NCBI GenBank assembly: GCA_017562135.1
Contig: QEYB01000999.1
Coordinates: 806,001-870,000 of the forward strand
From: Dipylidium caninum
Lineage: Eukaryota > Platyhelminthes > Cestoda > Cyclophyllidea > Dipylidiidae
Length of the DNA: 64,000 bases
Direction of reading: 5' to 3'
The notes under the pieces are model-generated. The model was not told the DNA's origin. It did no database searches and saw only the letters and a list, made by a program, of their open reading frames with translations. This document shows positions 1 through 10,800 of this stretch, in pieces. The position numbers and the translations under genes are program-made. Position 1 is the stretch's first letter; each line of letters opens with the position of its first letter.

Positions 1-8
1 AAATTAAA

Positions 9-347
9 CTATCTGGGACCCCATTTAATATCTCCCAATCCATGGAATTGGCGTTTCAACTGGCCGGCCTCTGACCAAGCAGAATTCAAATAAGAGTCAT
101 CATCGTTTTCTTCCAATTTCTTCAATTCTTCTTGTCTGCGATGATAAAACGCCATCAAAGCTCTTTGGTCGGCTTCGCTAATCACTGACTCACGAGCAGG
201 AGCACCAGCACCGCGCTTTTGGATTTTTGCTATAATTTTTGTCTTTTCATTTCTCCCCACATAATCAGAAAGCAGCTTTCCCGGTAATAATTCCTTACCA
301 GAGAACCAGAGTGCTGCCTCCTCAGGTAGAATAACTTCAGTCCCTGC
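9..347 (-). CDS. CFAP298: CFAP298 exon 4 (terminal)
   Basis: Begins AGTEVILPEEAALW and runs to DIKWGPR and a TAG stop at 9-11. It carries the most conserved part of the protein (KIQKRG...APARE). The 3' UTR lies outside the window. Confidence 0.95.
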   Translation of the reverse strand, partial: AGTEVILPEEAALWFSGKELLPGKLLSDYVGRNEKTKIIAKIQKRGAGAPARESVISEADQRALMAFYHRRQEELKKLEENDDDSYLNSAWSEAGQLKRQFHGLGDIKWGPR

Positions 348-979
348 CTATAACGATGTGAGAATAACACACGCTCTACTCACATGTGTGCCAGATAAAT
401 CTTCCTCATTTTTAAGCTCCATTTGTATAGGATCATATGGTGGTAAACCCATTGGGTAGACAATTGTCACGGCACCACTGAGCATCATAAAAGCCTCGTT
501 GACAAGCTCCTTCGTGAGCGCCTTGCCTTGTTCGACGAGTTCCTTTGAAAGTAAGGCTTTTGCAGAAGCGCCAGTTTTCGTGAGAACTTCAGCCATTTTC
601 TCCATGGGCGCTACCGGATAGAGTAATTAACACCACATTACCCATTCCATTTCTTCGACCGAGTGTATCCTTGTTTTCCACGAATCCGCCGCTGGGGATA
701 CATTTTTGACCCCATTCGTCTATCAGTTTTAGATCTTCAATTTGATCCTCTGTCAGTCCCTTACGGGGCTTACAATGAAAAACAGTTTACTTGCATATTT
801 GGAGGGAGAGATACGCCATGTTCAGCCAGTTCTAGAAGATGGTCAGCAATGCGGAACACTTTTAATCGGAAATTATATATTTCGCAAGCTATCCCGATAA
901 GTGTGCTAATTTCTGTAGAGGTAGAAACTTCGAGAATAAACTGAGGTTGATCACCCTTCTTAACAATTAGGCGAACCAT
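9..979 (-). CDS. CFAP298: CFAP298 (C21orf59/Kurly) ciliary protein, complete, 4 exons
   Basis: Cytosolic factor required for axonemal dynein arm assembly and cilia polarity in animals. Exons on the minus strand are 791-979, 642-759, 384-610 and 9-347; the joined CDS is 873 nt, or 290 residues, the same length as I recall for the human protein. The N-terminus reads MVRLIVKKGD and later LAEHGVSLPPNMQ; the centre has IVYPMGLPPYDPIQME and EDLSGT; the C-terminus has KIQKRGAGAPARE, YHRRQEELKKLEENDDD and ends DIKWGPR. All are hallmark blocks of the family. The three introns are only 31, 31 and 36 nt, with GT-AG ends and consistent phases. The start ATG (977-979) begins the conserved N-terminus. Identity is very secure; the first junction (760/790) could shift slightly. 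Confidence 0.96.
384..610 (-). CDS. CFAP298: CFAP298 exon 3
   Basis: Begins after an acceptor TAG, completes the split alanine codon, and reads APMEKMAEVL through EDLSGTH. The donor is CAT|GTGAGT, phase 0. The following intron, 348-383, is 36 nt. Confidence 0.94.
642..759 (-). CDS. CFAP298: CFAP298 exon 2
   Basis: Starts GGACTGACAGAGGAT (GLTED) and contains DEWGQKC and PSGG. It ends in phase 1 before GTAATG. The next intron, 611-641, is 31 nt. Confidence 0.92.
791..979 (-). CDS. CFAP298: CFAP298 exon 1
   Basis: Encodes residues 1-63, from the start ATG to LPPNMQ. The donor reads CAA|GTAAAC, phase 0. It is followed by a 31-nt intron (760-790). Confidence 0.93.
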
Positions 980-3784
980 TTATAAGGCAGGATATGATAT
1001 TTAGTGAGCAAAAGCAAAAGCCAAGCCAAAATGACAACAAGCACAAGTGAAGCGCCGAAAATTGCCCACTCACGGAGACGGGAATCCAAGGTGATCTATG
1101 AAAATTAGCGAAGTAACTAGCATAAAGTTTAACTGATACAGTAAAAGCACGCGGGCAGGCAACCATACATAACACGTATCTAAGCAAGTCCGCCTCATAT
1201 GAATCGTGACATACCTTCATCTAAATTGGAGGAAGGCCGTAATAGGTGGCCCATTGTTAACTCAGGGCGATTGGGCCGCTTTTCCGTATATCTGCGATTG
1301 ACGACTGTTAAGTAAAAGGTCTGCATTTTTTCTACCTAATTTACTCGATTACGGACATAGAAGGCAACAAGTGAGGCAAAATAGAGCAAAAAATTGAAAA
1401 AAGATGGTGCCTCTGGTAAACTCCAGTCACCTAATATGTATTACTTTCAAAAAATTAGTGACCAGAAAGCATTTGTCGTTCGTTCCACCGGGATTAAGAG
1501 TGATGTTGCTGACTGACAATAGTCGTCGTTTAATCATATATTGATACTAGTATGTTTTAGTATATTTACATATTTTGCAGCTGGGCTGTATTATGTCCAA
1601 ATTCCTAATTGTAGCTAGTTCACCATTGTTAAGTCACGATCATATTATGGGGATATATCACTTCTTTTGAAATCGTTCCTCGGGAATTCTCCTCATTCTC
1701 AAACTCGGTATTACTAATAGACCTCTGAAGCGTCATGTAAGATTATTCTAAAAAGTTTCTTTAAAAACTGAAAACCCCATTATGCTCTGTTGTTTTACCC
1801 TTCGCGTTATTATGCACTGGTTACTTATGATATTTTTTGGTTTGGCGTTTGAATCGAAGCATTTGCGATAGAGCTGGGCTACCTTTCACGGTTCTTATAA
1901 ACATGCTGACTCCTTTCAAGTAAACTATTTTCTACTGACGGTCCCTCACATCTCCGACCTTATTTGAACCTATTTTATCGCAAACCCTAACAGATATGAC
2001 CATATCGACACTTGCACATTGGTGTATCGGCGCCAACACAATGTTTTTGCCTTATTTTGGGTGGCTGACACTGTGTGTAAATTCGACATCGATAGGAGAG
2101 TAATTTGCTGGTGATTTTGCATGCAGAAAGAGTTGAAACTATCTGACCCCCGGAACTACGTAATTAAATGTATATTTTCTAGGAATCGTCAAAAATTTGC
2201 TCGTACCTCGTTATGGTAGACATGAAACAAAATGACTTATCTAAAACAATAACTTTTGTTTTTAAAAAAATGGTTTGCAGTTGCGCAAAACTTTTTTGGT
2301 TATTTTTACCTATTTTATTTACTTGTTTTAGTCGTCTGTATTAGTTGTCTTGTCAGGGCTTACGCGCGTGCGTGGTCAGTTGGGCGCTCAGTCTAGGGTA
2401 TGTGGTGCTTGATGAAAGCATGACGAGTTTGAATCGTTAGATATGTTGAGAAATGAGGCATTTGTCTGACAACCATAATTCCCTTCTTCCTTTTTTAGGT
2501 ACGATGGCGTCAGACTTCCCTTGGGGTGAGCTTTGATGACAACTTAGGGCAGATTCTGAACTGTGATGTTCACCACATCTGATTCTTGCTACTGGTAATT
2601 ATAACGCTTTTTTTCTATAGGTTTCTTCCCCTCGACTGCGGTATCGGTGGCGTCCAGTCCTAATTATCTGAACAAACTTTTGCTATTCATCGTAGCGTTT
2701 TGGTTTTTATACGGGGGACATTGGGTGTTGCCACGCCTAAAGTTGTTTCGCGGATGTTGTCGGTAGCTACTAAGATTTCTACGCGCCCAGATGCATATTG
2801 ACTTGGTTGAGGCTTATTCCTCCTTAGGGACGGGTTTCTCTCAGTAGTTTCCCTTGTGTGGCCACGCGTTGAATCTTTTAGCGCGTGTTTCGCTGTCTGT
2901 TCCAGTATGCTAGTTAGTTTTTTTGGTCTTCCGCAGCTGTTGGGGATTTCGTTCATCAATAGTTGTAGGGCAGTCTTGCATTTTGCGACGCTCATCGTGG
3001 AACGTTTTCTTTTGTGCAACCGTCTGCCTTCCGGTAACTCGGCTTTACTCGGTGCGATATGTATTCTGAGCAGAGATCGCGTGCCTCGGTGTCTCTTCAC
3101 TTTGGTTTAGTCTTCGCTTTTATCAGCGTTGTTGCGGACAGTTTCACGTCTGCTTGGTGGCATACGGGTGTACAATGATACCGCGAGGTTTGCGTCTGCG
3201 GCGCATTTGGAGTTAGGATGCCTTAATCGTTCACTACTCAAATCTGCGTTTTGAGTGAGTTTATGCCCTTGCGGACTTGTGCCTTCATGGCCAAGGTTTG
3301 ATCCAGAATTGGGTCGCATGTTTGCGCTCTGCCTTAATTCCGAATCGGACTGGTGTTGTGCGCACTTTAGTCTTGCCGGTGACGAAAGCATCTGTGCAGC
3401 AATCTTGATCGTCTCTAATTTAGTCAGGAATCCTGACTGACAGCAGCGATTTAACCAATCAACACGGGGGGCACAAGTAGATGGGTGGTGGCGTGGCCTA
3501 GGAATAAGAGTGGGAGCTCCCACGGTAGGACGTCGCGACATTTTTGGCCGTGTGGCGGCGGGCTACACAAGATCTCCGTTCTGGGCGCAGGCCGTCTCGG
3601 CGGCTTTCTACCGGCGCATTCGCGTCGAGATTCATGTTGACCGCTACGACCCCCCGAGTGACGCATTCAAACTCACCATCTTCGATTGGCTCCCGTCATT
3701 ATCCCTCCCTTTCTACCACTTAGCTAACTTGAATGATCCCTGACAGAGAGGCAGAAGGCAGCGCTTTGATAAGCAATAATTCTT
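980..3784. other. Intergenic stretch upstream of CFAP298
   Basis: Holds the presumed CFAP298 promoter and, at its far end, the end of the ankyrin transcript. I see no exon, RNA gene or clear repeat, except the minus-strand open frame at 2687-3541 listed separately. The segment 1240-2650 is AT-rich and featureless to my reading. Confidence 0.5.
2687..3541 (-). pseudogene. Basic open frame broken by one stop codon, unknown
   Basis: From an ATG at 3541 one frame stays open to 3110, meets a TAA at 3107-3109, and continues in the same frame to a stop at 2687: about 284 codons with a single interruption. The translation is rich in R, K, S and P (for example GRPKKLTSILEQTAKHALK) and I recognise no family. 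It could be a decayed retroelement or host gene, an unrecognised spliced exon, or chance, since shadow frames here are also fairly long. No splice signal that removes the stop was obvious. Confidence 0.25.
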
Positions 3785-3790
3785 TTTATT
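3785..3790 (-). terminator. Candidate poly(A) signal of the ankyrin gene
   Basis: AATAAA on the minus strand, about 650 nt beyond the ankyrin stop codon at 4439. It is the first canonical hexamer I noticed downstream. The intervening 3791-4438 would be 3' UTR. Confidence 0.4.
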
Positions 3791-4438
3791 TTCACTTAAT
3801 CGGACAAGTAATGCTGTCATAGACCTAATGAGAAGCATTGATTGTTAAACGACGTTGATAGTAGAATTGGACGAATACTCGGTCAGGAGCACGGGAGAAG
3901 AGGGAGAAAGAAATCATCGTCGGGTAGCAGTAATGGCGCGATTGTTAGCATCAGGAAGGACAACAAACAATGACAAGAGCAAAGAGTGGAGAAAGAGATC
4001 TTCGCCAGGTACCCAACAGAAGATAGTTCTACTGATTACTGCCAGGCGGTTGGGGGGCCTCACTTAGTGGGAGATCGGAGAGGAGGCTGGCCAATTCGCC
4101 TTCATCTCCGTCCTCCTGACTGGTCATATCGATTCCCGTGGCTGTTGTGGGATCCAGGGAGGGTATCTGAACCTCCAGTTGTTCACTCACTACAGGAGCT
4201 TCGGAGTCCGTAATGGCGAAGGTCTGTGAGTGCTCCTGTTAGAGCAGAATGGGAGAAATTTATAGCATAGGCTGCCTCTTCTTGTGGTGGTAAATGGTCT
4301 GGGGTCGGCTGTGACGCGGTGTGGGGAAGAAAGAGGAGAGATACGACTTCTGGAGACTTGTAGGTGAATTAAGGAGCGTAACTGACATGCATGTAGCAGT
4401 AGGTTAGAAGGATATAAAAGTTCAAAATTCAAAGAGGA

Positions 4439-4870
4439 TTAAGGAGGGAGAGGCTGGAGCAGCCAGGGACGTTGGGTAGATTGGGTAGGCAAGTGTAGAA
4501 GCTCCAAGAAGAGTAAACGAACCGTCGTTGAGAGCTGCGAAATCTCCGGTTCTGCTCTTGTCGGCATCGTGTGGACGAGCTCAGCTTCTGGTTGTTCCAT
4601 TGGTTCCATATTCTCCGGTGACGTCGGCTCCAAAGTGCTGGTGATCTGGGCGCCACTCACGCCCTCCTCGTCGTCCTCTTCTAGTGGCGACGAAAATTCC
4701 ATCGTCTGACGTACCCGTTCACCTACCAAATCACTCGACTGCTCCAGTTGACCTGACACCAGCTGGTCCGTCGAAATGTCGCTGCTCAGGGAAGTGACAG
4801 CCATCTCCTGCTGGGGCAGTGGTGTTTCGGGGGTCCAGCCTCGACCGACCGAAATGATCTGATCGGTCGC
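4439..4870 (-). CDS. Ankyrin exon 28, C-terminal regulatory tail
   Basis: After a pyrimidine-rich acceptor, reads [12 protein letters not shown], then an acidic Ser/Thr/Pro-rich tail ending in a TAA at 4439-4441. The first part is consistent with a disordered ankyrin tail. A further splice near 4500 cannot be excluded. Confidence 0.75.
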   Translation of the reverse strand, partial: ATDQIISVGRGWTPETPLPQQEMAVTSLSSDISTDQLVSGQLEQSSDLVGERVRQTMEFSSPLEEDDEEGVSGAQITSTLEPTSPENMEPMEQPEAELVHTMPTRAEPEISQLSTTVRLLFLELLHLPTQSTQRPWLLQPLPP

Positions 4871-7800
4871 CTAACGGGAGAGAGAGGGAGGGGGGAGGGG
4901 AGGGGAAGAATCCAAAGAATGATTAAAAGAGGAGTATATCGGACGAGGAATACCAAAAACCGAGGTGCTTCAAGGTAAAACGACAGACATGGCTTTTGAA
5001 AGGGTGGCGTGAAAGTTGAAAGGCAGTTGAACGAATTGGCAGACCCGAATTGAAGCGACAGATGTGCGGACTAATGAATGGACATGGGAATTGCGGAACT
5101 TAACGTGACAACTTTAATTCATGGGTGACCTGCTGACCAGGAAGGGGAAGAAGAGATGGCGCTGAGGATGAATGAAATTAGGGGTTTAGGGGGATTTCTA
5201 GACTGAAAGAGAAAGTAGGAGGCACCTTTTCGCGTTCATCCGAGTCCATCACGGGCAAAATATCGCGCATGCAATTCTTCACTATGTCCTCTCGTCCAAT
5301 TTGGCGCAGAACGTGGTCCAATTCGTTCCCTAAACGGTAGGCACACAAACTCGGTGACGGCTGTCATCGTTTCCTAACAAACGTCCACTGGTTGACAAGG
5401 CAGCTCACTAGTCGACGTGGTGAAGGTCATGCAGAAAACCGATTTGGAAGGTCTGCCTGTGGCCTCCTTAAAACTCTCAGTTACAGTAGCATTTACTTTT
5501 CCAGATTTCTAGGTGGTTGCAGGATAAGTGGATGGTCAACTTGCCCGTAGCAGCATCGCCAGCCTCAAGGGTCCATGCGAGGAGGATGGCAAGAGCACGA
5601 TCACGATCGCAACGCAGACCCTCATAGGTGAGTCCTGCGGCACTCAGGGTGTCGGCGGAGGTGCAGCGCCGCGAGATCCACTCGACCAATTGGTCGGCGG
5701 AGGGTGGCATTTCGGAGGAGTCGCGAGCGAAGAGCGCCTTCAGCAGACGAGGCCAATCGGAGCCGATTTGTGTGGCGATTTCGACGAGATCAAGGTGAGT
5801 GCGAGCAATGGACTCCTCGTTCATGGCTGCGAACAAAGGAGAGGGTTCAGTTGGGCTGGTGATGCAGAATAGAGTATTTAGCCAACCATTAGTCTTAACA
5901 ACCAGCAACTCGAGACGATTTCGGCCAAATTGGGGAGACAGTTTACAAGGACTTTAACATTATTTATGCTCAAACAAACGTATAATGATGATAAAATTTC
6001 GCAATTTTACTTATTTATACATGGAACACATCAATGTTAATAAATACTGCACCCTGCAACCAGTTTGCGTGTGATGTTTCGTAAAATAATGCCAAGATGC
6101 GTCTTCCCGCCCACCTTCAGGTGTGTTACGGTCAGAGGGAACCTTGCAGCCCCTTTTGGGTCCTTTTGACGCTAATATGGAACTTCCAATTTAGTCAGAG
6201 TCCATCGGAATGCGACATAATCACGTGTCCACGATGCCGGCGATACGTCCGTTCACGGAGGAGTGCCGTCGAGAATCAACGTACTTTCTTAATCCAAAGC
6301 GGCCAAATTGAATCCGCCCAAAATTGAGTTGATCTGATCGTGATTGATAGTATTAGGGCTCAAAAACTTTACAGTTGCTCTATTCGTCGCAAAGACTGTT
6401 TCAAGCGAATTCCGAGAGTTGGCCAAAAATCTAAGTGGAGCCCAAACCGCGCAAGTATTTCAAAGAGGAATGTCCTATCGCAAATCGCAAATAAGCAGAT
6501 CGATTTGACACCTCAAATCAACATGGACGTTTTTCAAGTGCTCAAGGTTAGTTACTACCGGCCAAATGGTTGCCCATTTGCCCATCAAACAGACAATTTA
6601 TGCGGTTATCCACTCATCGGCCCAGTCTTCCACCTCACAGCGGATTAGCTTATGTGGAATTAGATGAATGTAAACAGAAGCCACAAGATTCACTTACACG
6701 CTGCCCATTCGGGCGGCGGAACACTCAAACAGCGTCCGTGAGAGTCCGTTTCTGGCAGTTTTTGAGTGGGGTGTTCAAAGTGTTGCGGCTGGGAACACGA
6801 CAAGGAGACGACCGAGGTAGCCGCCGTTGTCGAGGCGATCGTGTGTGTGCCATCGGCACCGCTAATCAGTGCTGATCCGCTTCTGGTCCCGTTAATTTCT
6901 GAGGGCAAAACCACCTCCAGTCCACAGATCAGTCTAACAGCCGGTGCCTCTGAAATTGCCGTCCCGCCCATCTCCTGATCGGACAAAGAAAGGTAAGAAT
7001 CACCTTCGTCAGCATCGAATCACTATGAGTGGACCACTTGCCTGGAACATGGGTTTCATCTCTGCCGCACTACCTGGACGCGGATCGCGGACGAAGGCGA
7101 GTTTTCCTGAAGGCTCCAGTTGTGGATCCTTAATACGAACAGGGAATGCCAGGCGGTTCTCTCTAAAGGCATTGAAATGAAGCCTTAATTGATCGTCGGC
7201 CTTAACGACGGGCACGAGGTTACCCGACGCCTCTAGCCAGGTTGGATGGTTGTCGACCACCTCGATCTCAGTGCTGGCCGCGACCAAGTCGAAGCCCTCC
7301 TGACACTCGAGCGTCTGGAAACGCATAACACAAGGCCCCTTTCAGACACCCTCTACGCGGCGGGGGGAAGAGGGACGAGGCGAGGACAACGTTACCTTGT
7401 CAACTTTATCGTCAGTGATACAGAAGCAACGCATTAACGCCTCGTCTACGTCAGGTCGTTTCGCGAAGACGATAAATTTGCCCATGTAGGGGATGGCCGA
7501 GGCCTCCTTGTAGAGGCGCATTGCAACCTCCACGGACGCACTGATGACAGGACAGTCAATCAGCCAGAGTCTAAAACAGCATCGAACAGTTGCATGTCAC
7601 TTTGTCCTCCAAATGATTACCAACTGGGGAGAAATTTTGGGTAGGAGGACGGCCAGACCAGGTGGGGATGAAAGGGAGAGAGAGGAAGGGGCTTGTCAGT
7701 TGACTCAATCGGCGCATGTACCAGTTAACGGTCAAGGTTGTCGATAGAACAACACCCCGACTGAATAACAGATTGACTTTGATGGAAAGGAGGTCCACAT

Positions 7801-10800
7801 TCTGGCCGAGAGAGTGAGAGAGAACAACGCCTCAGCGATCAAATGACCATCGGAAAATCGACTGACTGCATCGATTGGGAGAGTGTGACAGGCCAACCCA
7901 CCTGGCGGAGACGGTTGTGGTGAAGGAGACACAGTCCTTGACACGAGAAAGCGGAGTAGAACCGGTGATATCCTCCCAAACGGCAGGAGAAGTGCCTCCG
8001 GTGATGGAGCAGAGCAGTCGTAGGCTACTGTTGGCCGCGGAGTCGCCGCTCCCGCCGAGGTGATGCTGTTTGGCGGAGAGGGCGGACCGCGGCAGTGGGA
8101 TGGTGAGAGTTATGGGTTTGTGGAACTTGCGACGCCTCGGCTCAATCGTGACGATGGGCGAGACGGTGACCTGGTTGCCCACCAGACGAGTGACCATGTC
8201 AGAGGAGACCTGATGGGCCTGCATGGGTGGAACGGCAAGTAGATATGGCAAAACGGAATTATTCACAAGTCCAGCAAACATTCCGTTCACGCAGTCACAT
8301 AAACAAACTCACCAAACCCATCTAACCGATCATCTGCCGCCTGCCTCTGCCACTCCAGAGGCAGGATGGAGACTTTTCACTTATTCATCTAATAAAATGC
8401 AATTCCAGTCCCCAGGCTTCCCCTCCTCGGCCTCCCCCCCCGCCACCCCCTGCGTGTCAATCCACCTAATCAGCAAGCCAACTGGACACCCGACCATTCA
8501 GCCACTTGGCCACCATTACGCTAATCCACCTCGTCTTGACCACTCGGAGCGCTAAGTCCTCTAACAATAGACTCGCTAATTCAATATGAGAATTCGATGA
8601 CTCCGGGTAAACATCGGAGGAAATGCCTACGCCAGGTCGTCAGCATGTGCGTGGAACGGTGGTCCCAAGCCATGCCTGAACGGGGTTTTAATAATAAAAA
8701 AACAACACCGAAGCACCCTTCCCCTTCACACACTTTATTAACTCCATGTTATTTTAAATAACGGATGATTTAGTTGGCATCTGCGATGCCTGAAAGGCCT
8801 GCTACAAGGTAGAAGGGAGGCGACGTGACGAGCCTACCTGCAAGTCTCCCCTTTCCACCGCTACGCTCGTTGTCAAAGGTCGTTCATCCACCAGTGGATG
8901 ACGCCAATCACAGAGGGCCTTAATCTCTTCTCGGCGAGGGCTTACGCAATGAAAATAGCGCAGTCAGTGTCGCATGCCGGACACAGGTTCAGTCATCCAG
9001 CATCACCGCTTGACTCGTCGAATCATTACTCTCCTACCAGTCAGTGTAAGCGTTAACCGCGGAAATGGACGAATTGCCGCAAAACGCCTTCGAGGGATTT
9101 GAGGCGTGATTTGGGTAAAAATTGAGGTCAACCTCATAAATGCAGTTAACATGACCCGAGGGGGGGGGAGGGGGCGACTCTAAAGTGCGCCTATTCACCG
9201 ACACCACGGTTTCATTTTGATTGTCCAAAGGGATTGCCCGAAATCCAGCGAGTACGACAGTTTATTGTCGATCAGAGGAGAGAGAGGGAACCTTTGAAAT
9301 GTGGGTGAACAGCTTCATCAACTGAGAATAACCGAATAGTGGCTACATTCAATCGAATCAAGCGTCTCATCTGTCCACTTATTGATTTACCCGCCTAAAC
9401 CCCATTCGGTTAGCTGATTGGTGGAATGTCGGTCGTCTCTCCTGCCACCTCATTGGTCCATCGCTTTATCAACAGTCTGTCCAAAAGTACGTCTGCCCAA
9501 GTGCGACACCACGGCGAAAGAGCACTTGAGCGCGTTTCCCCTAACTCGCATCGGCAACAATGAGAAGACACAACCAACCTGTAGGCCAACACGAATACGC
9601 TTTTGAAGAGCGCCCTCAGGAAAGACGGCTTGAACCTGAGGTACCACAGTGGAGCTGAGTACACCACCGTCCGAGCCAATTAGGGCGATTTCCTGGCGCA
9701 GGCGACTGACAACAGCGAGGTATTGAGGAAAATCGGTCATCAAAACACGCAGAATTCGCTTCTCCTTCAACTGCTCCGCTGTCTCCAATGTGTCTTAAAA
9801 AGTTGGAAAGAGAAAGACCGAGTCGCGCTTTATAACCGGCACTATCAACTCGGTTTTGTCACTCGACTAAATCAACATATACATCCTTAAGCTGGAGTTT
9901 GGAGGGTGCCATGCAATTAGATTCTTCGTCCGCGAAGGCGAACGCTGTGGTCTCTACACATCGATACGGAATGCCTCTCTACCGAGGGAAGTAAGCATGT
10001 GCCGTGGCGAGGCATCTCGTGGGATGGAGCATATGAGACACAAACACTGACAACCATAAATGGGGGGGAGGGGGAGGGTAGGAAAACGGGGATAGACAGC
10101 TACGATCAAACGCTTGTGGTACTTGTTACACTAATAAGTCCCAAGGTCGTTTCAAATCAGATCTCAGGAAACAAGGCAAAAGGGAAAGGGACAAAAACGG
10201 TTCTCCCGTCAGCGATACCGGTACCGAACAATATTCCAGATGAGCCATGCCTACAGTCCAAAGAACGAAGGATCTCCAACCATTTTCATCGCTTTACGTG
10301 GGTGTGTGGGGTTCACACGCCAAAATAAACAGTCAACTTGAAAGAAAGTCATCATGCGCTCCGCTTACGGATGACTTTCATCCAACTCACCAAAAACGGA
10401 GCCGAGGGCATTTCTAACCGCCTGATCTGTGGCCTCAAGCGAGTGCTCTTTCCACGTCTCGGCATCATCACTGCGAAGAATGACAATTTCGCGTTGTCTT
10501 CCACGCAAAGCGGCAAAGTGTGGAATCTCCAACAGGACGGGTGAGTTGAATTGGCAGGGATGCGGACCCAACTCGATTATACTGAAGGGGAAGGTAAAAG
10601 GTCGTCTGAGGCACATACATCGGATATGCGGGACGTTCACTCCAAAATTCTGACTCAAGGGACAGGTTAGGCCTAAGCGCAAGAAATTTCCGAGAGTTGA
10701 GTGCAAAATGACTGCAGAATACGAAGTATGCGGAATGACCGTTTTCAATGGTTATGGAGAAAGGATATTTTATGAAACGCCTAGAACAGGACCATAGAGG

